Shown one piece after another: positions 50,969-61,134 of a stretch of DNA of 64,000 bases. The notes below the pieces were generated by a model. It was not told the DNA's origin, did not search any database, and worked only from the letters and a program-made list of their open reading frames with translations. This DNA comes from Opisthocomus hoazin (lineage: Eukaryota; Chordata; Aves; Opisthocomiformes; Opisthocomidae), in the NCBI RefSeq assembly GCF_030867145.1, contig NC_134433.1:15411896-15475895 (forward strand), given 5' to 3'. Numbering within the stretch: position 1 is the stretch's first letter; each line of letters opens with the position of its first letter. The position numbers were made by a program, and so were the translations under genes.

Positions 50969-51756
50969 AGTTACATTACGTTCGTTAAGGCAATTCATCG
51001 ATTCATGTTTTAACCATCGGGGATTCTGGTTTGAGAAATGCCCGAGGAATGACTGCTGGCATCACGCTCTCTAACAGGGGCCGGTGGGACACGTCCCACT
51101 GGTGCCCACGGCTGCAGCCCCGGGGCAGCAGGGACCCCCTCACCCGACGCGCCCGGCCGACGCAGCGGCGTGGGGGTGCGCAACGTCCTCCCACCCCCTC
51201 GGAGGCAAACCCCGGCCGCTGGGTTTGTCCCTGATGTGGACACTGCCACAGTAAGGAAATAAATCCATGGCGGAGCTGGTGGCTCGCTGTGGGCTGGGCC
51301 CTGCACCTGGTGCCGCGGTTGGATGAGGAGCTGGTCCTCCTGCCCCAGCGCCCACAGCTCCAGCGCCAGCCGATGAAGCTCTGGGGGTGGCAAACCCTGG
51401 GCCCACGTGGAGCAGGACGGCTTCCCTGCGGCTGCGCTGGCCGACGGGCTCTGCCCGCGGGGTCACGGCTCGCAGGTTCGTTCCCACCAGCTGCGGAGTC
51501 CGATCATGGGTTGGAGCAGGAGCGGCAACGGGGGCCTGGCGAGAGGCCACGTTCTGTGCCGACCCGAGCAGCTCCGGCGAGGGGCACGAGGCCCTTCGGC
51601 TCCATCCTCCCGGCATCGCAGCCACCACCCTCAGCCGAGAGGTGCCCCACAGAACTCCAGGTGCCGTCCGTAGGGAGAAGCGGAGCTCCCCGAGGGGTGC
51701 TCGGGACAAGGGGCGACAGATTTCCACTCCCAGCAGCAGAGATGTCATTCGTTCTT

Positions 51757-51762
51757 TTTATT
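51757..51762 (-). terminator. Candidate proximal ACACA poly(A) signal AATAAA
   Basis: This is the first canonical AATAAA on the - strand after the ACACA stop (about 2.08 kb). It sits in a short AT-rich patch. The downstream sequence is only moderately GT-rich (ctgctgctgggagtgg). Confidence 0.45.
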
Positions 51763-53575
51763 AAAACAAATTGAGGTAAGTGAAATACGTCAGCACCGGC
51801 GAGAAGCGTCTGTGCCGAGGGCGGTTTCCCCGCAGTGCCCGCCCCGCTGGGCAGCCGACCCGCACGCCCGCAGCACCGGCACGGCGGCCACAGCCGGGCT
51901 GCGACTTCAGACCAGCTCCGCGGTCACCTCACGGCTGCTTCACCCCCAACTCCAGTGGAGCCGGACCCGGCGCCCGCAGCACGGGGCGAGGGGAGCAGGC
52001 CAGAGGCTTTGGCAACGGCAGCTCCCACCCCGGGTGGAAGGAACGGGGCACCGGGACATCTCCCCCAGCGCCGGCAGATGTCCTGGGTGAGGGACTGACT
52101 CTTGAGGCCACCACGCCGGAGACCCTGGTGACAGCAGAGGGGGACCCCGGCGATGGCCCGAGCCGAGACATTCTGTGTCTGCCCCGCGTGTCCTGCTGCA
52201 GCCCCCGCAGGCGGGAGTAAAAGCAGCTCTGGGGGTTGTTCGGGGGGCTCTAGGGGGGGAAAAACCATCTTTGAAATCAAAGGAGGGTTCTTGGCTATTC
52301 AGAAGAAGCGAGGAGACACGGCTCTGCTGGCCAGGGGCAGGGCCCCGGGGAGGAGGGCAGGGACCCGGGCAAGGAGCTCCGGCACCGCGCACAGAAGGGC
52401 TGCACTGCGCTTCGGAAGGAAGCGCAATGGGCGTGAGGCACTGGCATCGTCATTAATTAATTCTCTCGTGAAAGCACCCCTTCTGCTTCAGGCTGTCCTA
52501 CAAGAGGAACTCTAAAATCCGAGATCCTGGTAGGACAATCACTGGTGTCGGCCTCCGGCGCTCCTCGCAGCAGGTCCCCGTGTCTGCCTGCTCGGGGTTG
52601 GCCGCGCTGCCCTGCAGAGCTCCAGCTCCTCGCTCTCGCATCGCGGCCAGGAGGCCCATGAACATACACAGGGCGGCAGCAGGCCAGGGGCCAGGCTCGG
52701 CGCTGGGGACAACGATTCCTGACCGGTCGCACACAACTTGCCTCCTACCTCCGTCTTCCCCCGCGAGTAACGGCCGGCTCTGCTGCAGGCGCAGGCAGCT
52801 CTGCTCGAGCCAGCGCCGGAGCAGAGGCGGGGGATGGAGAAAAGCTTTGCTCGAGTGCATCGGACCGAGATTTCCCCCCGCAGTTCTGACCCCACCGCTG
52901 TGCCGGGCTCTGCCCTTCCTCCTCCCTCAGCCCGCTCCAGCCGCCTGCTCACACAACAGGGGTTAGCACTTACTCCAGGTTTACACAGCAGCGGGGCTGC
53001 CGTGCCCGTTACCCCTCGAAATAAGCAGGGACAGCAGAGCAGAAACGGCTGAGCAGCTGCGCTTCGGTCTCCTCCTTTACCTCCTCAATGACCCTTTCAC
53101 TGAGTTTACTGACCTGATCTACAGGAACCGGGCACAAAGGCAACGCGAGCGGGGATTTACCCTCCAAAATCCTGTCCCCGCCGCCATCCCGGGCCCGGGA
53201 CGCCCAGGAGCCTTCCTGCAGCCTGGGGACAGCGATGGCCGCGCCGGCTTCAACGCTGTTTTTCCTCCACGAGCAGATAACCAGACAGACACTGGACTAC
53301 GGCCCGCGCTGGCTGGCAGGGAGAAGGGGGCTGAGGCGCGGGGGGCTCCGCTCACCCACGGGAGGCTCCGGGGCTCCCGGCGGGCAGGGCCCGTCCCGGC
53401 AGGCTGCCCGGCGGCGCGGGAAAAGAGACGCGAGCAGGGGCGAGATTGAAAGGAGCCCCTGGTTTGCTGCTGCCCAGAGCTCACGGTACCGGAGCACCCT
53501 TCATTGCCGGGCCGCGGCGCGTCGGGGTGGCGGCCGAGCAGCGAAGCGACGCGTTGGTCCAGTCACGCTTTGTTA

Positions 53576-53584
53576 AATAAATAA
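53576..53584 (-). promoter_or_regulatory. AU-rich element in ACACA 3'UTR
   Basis: On the - strand the sequence reads TTATTTATT within CCTTATTTATTTAAC. This matches the UUAUUUAUU nonamer of AU-rich mRNA-decay elements. It lies about 260 bases after the ACACA stop. A role in message stability is inference. Confidence 0.4.
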
Positions 53585-53842
53585 GGTACAGTTAGACAGC
53601 CGTAACTCAGTTCCGCAGGCGCTTGGGTTTATACCTTTTCCTCGTGTCTCTGGCCAAAGAACACACTTCCTCTGGTCAGTCTGATTTGAAAAAATAAAAA
53701 TGTCACTCTTGCAGCGTTTCCCCGAGCCTCCCCGTCTCACTACAGCGGTCGCAGTCGAGCAGACAAAGGGCAATTCTGAGCTGCTTTTTTTTTTCTTTCC
53801 TCCACCGTACCGGGCAGGGGGGAGCGCGGGAAATCGATGCTC

Positions 53843-53969
53843 TTACGTTGAAGAAGGCGAGTCCATTGTGGAGAGGATCCGCACGACCTCGGCGCGCTGG
53901 GTGGGTGATATATGCTGGGTCATGTGCACTATCGAATCCATGGCAACCTCCGGATTGGCCTGGACCAGG
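53843..53969 (-). CDS. ACACA: ACACA last coding exon with stop codon
   Basis: The acceptor (ctcttcccag on the - strand) is followed by the base completing Ser. Then come 41 codons ([20 protein letters not shown], then [20 protein letters not shown] and T) and TAA at 53845-53843. This is the ACC1 C-terminus. The same stretch is also open in another frame as part of a long GC-driven open frame from the upstream intron; the conserved peptide shows which frame is real. Confidence 0.96.
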
Positions 53970-55167
53970 CTGGGAAGAGGCGAGAGTTAAGCGACGGCCG
54001 CCCCGGCACTCGCAGCCCAGCGCGTCCGACAGCTCCCGGCCGGGCCCGGGGACGGGAACACGGGGCTGTGAGAGCGAGGGGCGCGGCAGTGGGCACCCAC
54101 GTGAGCTGACCACGAGCAGCGCATGAGCCGGGCTCGCTCGTGGGCCCTCGTGCCTCCTGCCAGCCCTGCTCGGACTCCCCGAGAGCCCGCACCACGCGGA
54201 GCTGGGGCAGGCACGGGGAGCCCCAGAGCGCACCCCGATCCCACCAGCAGCCCCTTCAGAGGGTGCCGAGAGCCCCCGCGTCTCCCCCTCCCCAACGCAG
54301 AGCCCGTCCGCCACAGTGCGGCTGGAGGAACTGGTGGGAGTGGCGGGAGGAGACACGCAAACCGCAGGAGCTTCACGCCGCAGCGCTCTCGGAGGCCAAG
54401 CTGCTTGAAGAGACCTCCAGTTTAAGACATAGAAATTATCAAAATTAGATCTGTTCAAGTCTAGCGAAGCGTTTGGCTCTCGAAGCTTAACTGGAGGAGC
54501 ATCCATGCACATGCGCAGAGTAACTCTTACAAGCAGGAGGAACAGCTGCTCCACCGATGCTCTCGTATTTCGGGGGTTTATTTGGTGTGGTTCTAACGAG
54601 CAATCGCAGGGAACTGGGTGTTTTATGACCCCCAGCACCCAAGAAACCAGGCAGCTTCCCTGGGAAGTCTGGAGACAGAAAGCGCCCAGGGAAGGAAGCC
54701 GTACGGAGCTTCCGGCGCTCACCACACCGCTCTGCCAGCGGCGACACAGCCCCGAGCTCTGCGTCCCCCCCGCCTCACGCCGCCCTCCCAAACCCCGTCC
54801 CCGGGTCTGTCTCGGGCGGCGAGCAGAGACACTCGCAGCGACAGTCCTGTGCCCTGGCTCTGCGCGGCTCCGGGGGGGTTTGGACACCGTGGGACGAGCC
54901 CTGCGCTCTGCTCCCGGCACCCGCGGCAGCGCCAGGAGATGCAGGCTTGGTACAAACCCCTCTGCTTCCAGGAGCTCCACATTTGCCCTTGTCTTCGCGT
55001 TTCCAAAGGAAACGGCGTCTCCACGAACTCCTCGCGCGTTGGCCGCACAAAAAGGCCAAGGAATGTGAAACGTGGAACCGATGGATCCACTTTCCTCGGC
55101 TGGGAGCAGAGCCTGAACTTTCCACAACCCCCGCTCTGCCGGGGCGGAGCGCGCGCGGCCGCCTTAC
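53970..55167 (-). other. ACACA last intron
   Basis: A 1,198-bp GC-rich GT-AG intron. Long open frames on both strands reflect the lack of AT-rich stop codons, not coding. Nothing else is recognised. Confidence 0.85.
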
Positions 55168-55304
55168 CTCCGGATCTGCTTGAGGATGTAGTCCCTCGAG
55201 ATGTATTTGATGTTTTCATCCACGACCGAGCGGACGCCTTCCTCCTCCGCCAGCTGCTTTTCCAGCCACTCCACCAGGTCCTTGTTGCTGTCCCACAGGT
55301 ACGC
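55168..55304 (-). CDS. ACACA: ACACA coding exon, second from last
   Basis: This exon is 137 nt on the - strand, with acceptor tggcag and donor GTAAGG. It has 45 codons plus two bases of a Ser codon. It encodes [20 protein letters not shown] and on to [12 protein letters not shown]. It follows VEVEGTVK of the previous exon exactly as in the vertebrate ACC1 protein. Confidence 0.95.
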
Positions 55305-55505
55305 CTGCCAACAAACCGCAAGCGTCACCCGCGGGTCCCCGGGCTGCGCACGCACCGCTCCCCACGCACCGCTCCCCGAACTGAACTCGCGCCTGCGGGC
55401 AGCCGGGAGCCAAGCGCTGGGCTGGCGGCTCTCTGCGGCTGTGCCAGCGCGCGGCCACCAGCGACACAACCAACACCGTGCCAAAAAGTCAAAAGATGGC
55501 AGATT

Positions 55506-56325
55506 CACAGAATCCCAGCATGGCAGGGGTTGGAAGGGACCTCTGTGGGTCACCCAGCCCAGCCCCCTGCCCAAGCAGGGTCACCCAGAGCAGGGGGCAC
55601 AGCACCACGGCCAGGCGGGGCTGGAATATCTCCAGAGAAGGAGACTCCACAGCCTCCCTGGGCAGCCTGGGCCAGGGCTCCGTCACCCTCAGAGAGAAGA
55701 AGTTCTTCCTCATGTTCAGACGGAGCTTCCTCTGCTTCAGTTTGTGCCCGTTGCCCCTTGTCCTGTCACTGGGCACCACTGGAAAGAGTCTGGCCCCGTC
55801 CTCCTGACCCCCACCCTGCAGATATTTAGAGGCATTTCTAAGGTCCCCTCGCAGCCTTCTCTTCTCCAGGCTGAACAAGCCCAGCTCCCTCAGCCCCTCC
55901 TCGTAGCAGAGATGCTCCAGTCCCCTCCTCATCCTCGTAGCCCTCCACTGGACTCTCTCCAGCAGCTCCTCATCTTTCTGGAACTGGGGAGCCCAGCACT
56001 GGACCCAGCACTGCAGATGGGGCCTCAGCAGGGCAGAGCAGAGGGGGAGGAGAACCTCCCTCGTCCTGCTGCCCACACTCCTCCTAATGCACCCCAGGAT
56101 CCCATCGGCCTTCTTGGCACCCAGGGCACGCTGCTGGCTCATGGTCACCCTGTTGTCTCCCAGCACTCCCAGTCCCTCTCCGCAGAGCTGCTCTCCAGCA
56201 GGTCCGCCCCAGCCTGTACTGGTGCCTGGGGTTGTTCCTCCCCAGGTGCAGGACCCTGCCCTTGCCCTTGTTGAACCTCATCAGGTTCCTCTCTGCCCAG
56301 CTTGTGCACCTCCTTCCACAGCCGT
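55506..56325 (-). mobile_element. CR1 retrotransposon fragment, longest copy
   Basis: This copy is about 820 bp, in - orientation (the same as ACACA). The 3' tail is at 55506 and the 5' truncation near 56325. The - strand keeps about 220 codons open, with the CR1 ORF2 C-terminus (RRSVGSRTREVLLPLCSALL, YEEGLRELGLFSLEKRRLRG). The upstream part (ERNLMRFNKGKGRVLHLGRN) is in a different frame, so there is a frameshift near 56160-56200. It is a non-functional, 5'-truncated insertion. Confidence 0.95.
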
Positions 56326-56744
56326 GACCAAAGGGGAGCCGGGGAGGCAGCAGCGCCGGTGGCTGCGCAGAACCAGCCCCAGCAGACCCGGCAGCTCTCC
56401 CAGCCCAAAATCCCCGTTTCCTTCTGCGATCAGACACCCAAATGCTGGTGAAACGCGACCGACCCTGAGGCGAGTGCTCAGCTGCCACGGGCCCCCCCCG
56501 AGTCCCTGTCGCCCACCGGCTGACCCGGTGTCGGTGTCCCCAGCAACCACGGGACCCCCGGCCCCACGCAGTCCCTGCAGCAGGAGGTCGGGGCGCCCAC
56601 GTCCCCGAGCAGCCTCGGCAGCAAACCCCTCTTTTCCTTCTGGAGATCATTTCACCTGCTCTTTGCTGGGCACTTGGCTACGTAATAACTGAGGAGTGGG
56701 TTAGACGCCTGATAGCCTCCTCGCTCCTCTCTTCTCCTCTCATT

Positions 56745-56900
56745 TTCTTTACAAATCATTTAAGAATCGTTTCGTTAATGGTTTCCGGAAAAGCAAGTAG
56801 TGCCATTAGCACTCATTCATATTTATGTCATTTTATTTGGGTAATTAAACACAAAGCTCGTCATTTAAAGGTGCACTATCCTTCTCTGTTATCACTAACG
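56745..56900. promoter_or_regulatory. Candidate regulatory AT-rich island in ACACA intron
   Basis: It includes cgttaatggtttccgg, gccattagcactcattcat and gggtaattaaacac between CR1 and the minisatellite, in an otherwise GC-rich intron. Confidence 0.28.
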
Positions 56901-57131
56901 AAGTGGAAGTCGGAATGACAATGAGCTGGGTGCAGCGATGCAGTGGGCGGCCGTGGGGCCGGGCTGCCCTCCCGGCGTGGGCGCAGACCCCGGCAGGGGC
57001 ACCCTTGTGGGTTCGCAAAGCCCCTGGCAGCCCCTGCGCAGCGGCAGTGATGCCAGCAGAACCCCTCCCCGGCCGGGACCCCGCTTCGCCATCACCGGCC
57101 ACATCTGCCCCTCGGGCTCTCCCAGTGGAGC

Positions 57132-57340
57132 AATGCCCACGCCCCGGAGCGATGCCCACGCCCCGGAGCGATGCCCACGCCCCGGAGCGATGCCCACACC
57201 CCGGAGCGATGCCCACACCTCAGAGCGATGCCTGCACCCCAGAGCGATGCTCACACCCCGGAGCGATGCCCACGCCCCGGAGCGATGCTCACACCCCGGA
57301 GCGATGCCCACGCCCTGGAGCGATGCCCACACCCCGGAGC
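57132..57340. repeat. 19-bp minisatellite, 11 copies
   Basis: Eleven head-to-tail copies of a 19-bp unit (gatgcccacgccccggagc) run without interruption. Several units are identical and the others differ at one to four positions, mostly transitions. There are no spacers. Nineteen is not a multiple of three, so the array stays open in all + strand frames and cycles one 19-residue peptide, which explains the proline-rich open frames here. It lies in an ACACA intron. Confidence 0.97.
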
Positions 57341-57639
57341 GGCGGTCCTGCCTGGCACACCTGAACACGAAACCAGGTTTTTTCTTTAACATTATGCACG
57401 ATTGTCTTAAATCAGTGACGTCACCTCAGCCTCAAGATTTTGCTTATTTCGTTGTTTTTTCTCCTTTTAAACCCGCCAGGTTTGGCTCCTTGCTGCTGCC
57501 CCCAGCCCTGGAGGAACGCTGCCCGCGTGCAGGAGGGCGCTCGGGAAGATTTCAGGGAAGGGAAAAAACCCCCAAGCAGCTGCCTCGCGGCTGCGGACCC
57601 GCGTAGAGCTCGATTTACCCAAGAATCCCAAAGCTTTTC

Positions 57640-57800
57640 GTTTAGGAGAATATTTAATACTCTTATTAATCATTTTTAATCCGTTTGCTTTTAATTAAGA
57701 AACAGCATGATGCTTTCCTATCAACATATGCCAGGGAGCAGATTAATTGTGGCTTAAGATAACTCTCCTTGATTGGTGTAATGTATTAGCTAACGAGATG
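57640..57800. promoter_or_regulatory. Candidate regulatory AT-rich island in ACACA intron
   Basis: It includes tattaatcatttttaatcc, gcttttaattaagaaac, gcagattaattgtggc and tgtattagctaacgag, with no simple-repeat pattern, between the minisatellite and the A-rich tract. Confidence 0.3.
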
Positions 57801-57896
57801 CCCGCTTTTAAAGACGCTCAGACACCACCTTGGAAAGCCGGCTGCCCACCAGAGAACGCTTCCTCCCCCTTTTCTGGAACCCCCGAGTGTTTGCGA

Positions 57897-58378
57897 CTTT
57901 AAAAATAGAATGGAATAAAATAACATAAAACAAAATAAAACAAAATAAAACAAAAATAACATAAAATAAAATAACATAAAATAAAATAAAACAAAACAAA
58001 ATAAAATAAAACAAAATAAAACAAAAATCAAATAACATAAAATAAAATAAAACAAAAATAAAATAAAACAAAACAAAATAAAACAAAATAAAACAAAAAT
58101 AACATAAAATAACATAAAACAAAATAAAACAAAATAAAATTTAAAAAATGAAATGAAATAAAATAACAAACTAAACTAAAATAAAATAAAAAACCACAAA
58201 ATAACGTAAAATAACATAACAAAATAAAATAAAAAACCACAAAATAATGTAAAATAACATAAAATAAAATAAATAAAATTAAATAAAAACAAATTAACAT
58301 AAAATAAAATTAAATAAAAACAAAACAAAACAAAGTAAAATAAAACAAAACAAAACAAAATAAAATAAAATTCACATA
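57897..58378. repeat. A-rich simple repeat (AAAAT/AAAAC)n
   Basis: About 480 bp of mixed AAAAT, AAAAC and AACAT units lack any C- or G-rich break on the + strand. On the ACACA sense strand it is a U-rich tract. The phenylalanine/leucine/tyrosine-rich open frames seen here come only from this composition. Confidence 0.97.
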
Positions 58379-58786
58379 AAGACCTGAGACTGGCGGGCTG
58401 TGACAAGCCCAACCCACGAGCAGCTCCCCAGACTGCTCCTCGGAGCCGGCCAGGCTCCGCGCTGCGCACCACCAGAGCTCCTCTCCACAGCCACCGGACG
58501 AGGGCTCGGACGGTGCCGCGGCGATCGCCCACCCCGGGCCCGGGCAGCGCCGCGTCCCTGCCTTTGACGCCCTGCTGGTCCCCGTGCAGTGGGGACGCGG
58601 GCGGTGGCGAGGGGCTGCCAGGCGCACGCGCTGTGCCCGCCATCTTGAGTCCCTGTGCAGTGGGGAAAGGGCAGGGCGGCGAGGGCAGCCCGGGGCACGG
58701 GGGGACAGCAGGGCCGTGGTCTGCTCGGCAAGCGGCGGGGCAGGCGGGTAAGGTAGGCTGGCTGCACATCTGCCCCCCGAAATTTT

Positions 58787-59420
58787 GAGCCAGCAGCGTG
58801 CCCTGGGTGCCAAGAAGGGCAATGGGATCCTGGGGTGCGTAGGAGGAGTGTGGGCAGCAGGGCGAGGGAGGTTCTCCTCCCCCTCTGCTCTGCCCTGCTG
58901 AGGCCCCATCTGCAGTGCTGTGTCCAGTGCTGGGCTCCCCAGTTCAAGAAAGATGAGGAGCTGCTGGGGAGAGTCCAGCGGAGGGCTGCGAGGATGATGA
59001 GGGGACTGGAGCATCTCTCCTATGAGGAGAGGCTGAGGGATCTGGGCTTGTTCAGCCTGGAGAAGAGAAGGCTGCGAGGGGACCTTAGAAATGCCTCTAA
59101 ATATCTGCAGGGTGGGGGTCAGGAGGACGGGGCCAGACTCTTTCAAGTGGTGCCCAGCGACAGAACAAGGGGCAACGGGCACAAACTGAAGCAGAGGAAG
59201 CTCCAGCTGAACCCGAGGAAGAACTTCTTCCCTCTGAGGGTGACGGAGCCCTGGCCCAGGCTGCCCAGGGAGGCTGTGGAGTCTCCTTCTCTGGAGATAT
59301 TCCAGCCCCGTCTGGCCGCGGTGCTGTGCAGCCTGCTCTGGGTGACCCTGCTTGGGCAGGGGGCTGGGCTGGGTGACCCACAGAGGGTCCTGCCAACCCC
59401 GACCACTCTGTGATTCTGTG
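58787..59420 (+). mobile_element. CR1 retrotransposon fragment
   Basis: This copy is about 630 bp in + orientation, antisense to ACACA, ending in the octamer tail ctctgtgattctgtg. A reading frame of about 190 codons is open through the ORF2 C-terminus (CVQCWAPQFKKDEELLGRVQ, LPREAVESPSLEIFQPRL). A frame change occurs near 58825. It is 5'-truncated and dead as an element. Confidence 0.95.
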
Positions 59421-60032
59421 GAACATCTGGATACAAGCAGCGAACCTCCGCACCCTTCTCAGGGTCAGCAGCACAGAGCAGGACTGAGGAGATAATTCAG
59501 TGAGAAAGAATAATTAAAAACAAAATAAAAATCCTGCTTCCCCATCAGAGAGGACCCCCCGGGTACGCAGGGACCGGTCGGCACAGCCAGGACAGCTCGG
59601 CCGTGCTACTCGAGGCCGGCTGCGCACAGAACCCAGGAGACGGGGCTGTTGGGTGCCGGCGCGTGGGGTGGGTGCTGCGAGTCGGGGATCCCTGCTGCCG
59701 GACCCGGCAGACAGCAGCACCCCTGCCCCGCCACCTCCCCACGCGCTGCCCTGCCTCGCGAGCTGGTCGCCCTTGGAAGACGCTCAGGTTTTCCTCTCCA
59801 TGGTGCTACGCGCTTGGGGACAAAACCTGTTTTGCTTTTCTGGCCTGGTGTAAGCAGTGTCCCCATAAACCAGCTCATGGCCTGGAACATTGCCCAGAAG
59901 TTCTCTTTCATCACCTAAAACGTTCGTGGACGTTACAATTAAAAAACAGAGGTCAGACTCCCCCTGGGAGAACTTCACGAACTTCAGCCCAGGGAAGCCG
60001 ATGGCCTTGGTGAAACCGCTCTTTTCATTTAC

Positions 60033-60203
60033 CTTCACTGTCCCTTCCACCTCCACAAACCAGCGCCTCAGCATCGCCTGGATCTGCCCGTCCGTCAGCT
60101 CAGGATTGGCATCGTGGATCTTCTTTTTGACCACATCTTCGAGAAGAAGACGTCTTAATCTCCAATAGAAGAAGGTACGGGATGTTTTCCAGTCTAGAAT
60201 GTC
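60033..60203 (-). CDS. ACACA: ACACA coding exon, third from last
   Basis: This exon is 171 nt, 57 codons, phase 0 at both ends on the - strand, with acceptor cttgggcag and donor GTAAAT. The peptide starts [20 protein letters not shown] and ends [15 protein letters not shown]. It is a near match to the ACC1 sequence that follows MQEKG in the carboxyltransferase region. Being a multiple of three, it could be skipped in frame, but the helices it encodes are conserved core structure. Confidence 0.95.
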
Positions 60204-60361
60204 CTGCCCAAGACATAAGTGGAGAAGGAGAAATGAGGGAGGGACAACATCTCTGTGGAGCAATATATATGCCTTATCCCCAACGGCAAAAAAAGGCTTG
60301 CACTCATTAGGTACTTAGTTCATGTCCTCAAGTTGCGTTTACATTGGATATGCAGAAAAAT

Positions 60362-60559
60362 GTCTTTACTGGAAGAGCGGTCAGGCGTTGGACCAGGCTG
60401 CGCAGGGCAGTGGTGGAGACCCCGTCCCTGGAGGGGTTCAAAACACGTGTAGATGCGGCACTTTGGGACATGGTTTGCCTGCTGTAGGTGACCCTGCTTC
60501 GTTGGACTAGATGACCCACAGAGGTCCCTTCCAACCGCTACCATTCTGTGATTCTGTGA
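60362..60559 (+). mobile_element. CR1 3' end, different subfamily
   Basis: About 200 bp in + orientation ends ccattctgtgattctgtga. The body (gtccctggaggggttcaaaa, then gttggactagatgacccaca) is CR1-like but differs from the longer copies, suggesting another subfamily. Confidence 0.85.
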
Positions 60560-60560
60560 T

Positions 60561-60646
60561 GGTTTAGCAGGCATGGTGGGGATGGGGTGACGGTTGGACT
60601 TCATGATCTTAGAGGTCTTTTCCAATCTTAATGATTCTGTGATTCG
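60561..60646 (+). mobile_element. CR1 3' end, second tail directly after the first
   Basis: A short + strand tail of the type ggttggacttcatgatctta, agaggtcttttccaatctta, ending atgattctgtgattcga. It starts immediately after the tail of the previous copy. Confidence 0.82.
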
Positions 60647-61134
60647 ATACTGCTCACACAAGAGAAATACGAAGACTCCCACGTCTGAGCTCTGATGACT
60701 TCCACCCTGCCACACCACTCAGTCACCAGAAGCTACATCCAGGCTCCTCTGTCTCCCAGCGTTCTGCTCCCCTCTGCAAAAGGAGATGCAGCCCCCCAGG
60801 TGAGCGACAGCCCGAGACCCTCGCACCCCACGGGAGAGGGAACCAGGAGGACCTGATCAGCCAGGGTGACAGCAGCCCTCCCCTCACAGAGGGTCCCCAG
60901 AGGCCCAGGCTCAGCACCTTCCCTGCCTCCCCCTGCTGCCGGCGCAGACCGCAAGGTGCTCGGTGGGGTTTTGGATGCGGTCGCTGACGAGCTGCCGGTG
61001 TCGCCCAGAAAATGTGGGCTCTCAGATGGACACGGACCAGGTAAAGGTGCTAGAGAACACGATGTGCCTGTGCTCTGGGGCTGCCACTTCCCACGTGCCA
61101 AACCCTCCGGTGCCGTCCCCAAGGCGACACTCAC

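Larger units (their letters stand above)
50735..53842 (-). other. ACACA: Probable ACACA 3'UTR (distal form)
   Basis: The sequence downstream of the ACACA stop on the - strand is very GC-rich between about 51,000 and 53,550, with an AT-rich block at 53,570-53,700 and another below 50,800. No AATAAA or ATTAAA is seen on the - strand before 51,762. The 3'UTR is therefore at least about 2.1 kb, and about 3.1 kb if the distal signal is used. No exon or coding sequence is recognised here. Confidence 0.5.
55305..60032 (-). other. ACACA intron rich in repeats
   Basis: An intron of about 4.7 kb. From left to right it holds a CR1 copy in - orientation, an AT-rich island (56745-56900), a 19-bp minisatellite, a second AT-rich island (57640-57800), an A-rich tract of about 480 bp, and a CR1 copy in + orientation. 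Confidence 0.85.
60204..61134 (-). other. ACACA intron with two CR1 3' ends
   Basis: A 931-bp GT-AG intron. Two short CR1 3' ends lie one after the other at 60362-60559 and 60561-60646, both in + orientation and so antisense to ACACA. Confidence 0.85.

Noticed and set aside
53703..55127. 474-residue open frame on the - strand over the ACACA terminal exon
   Set aside because: It runs through the last intron and reads the terminal exon in a different frame from the conserved ACC1 peptide. It is a by-product of GC-rich sequence.
54618..56274. 403- and 357-residue open frames on the + strand
   Set aside because: They run antisense to an ACACA exon and to a CR1 copy. Other CR1 copies give the same antisense peptides, so these are repeats, not genes.
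57132..57340. Repeat array as a possible CRISPR
   Set aside because: The 19-bp units are directly joined with no spacers, in a vertebrate intron. It is a minisatellite.
57786..58378. Hydrophobic membrane-like open frames on the - strand
   Set aside because: They are translations of the (TTTTA/TTTTG) simple repeat.
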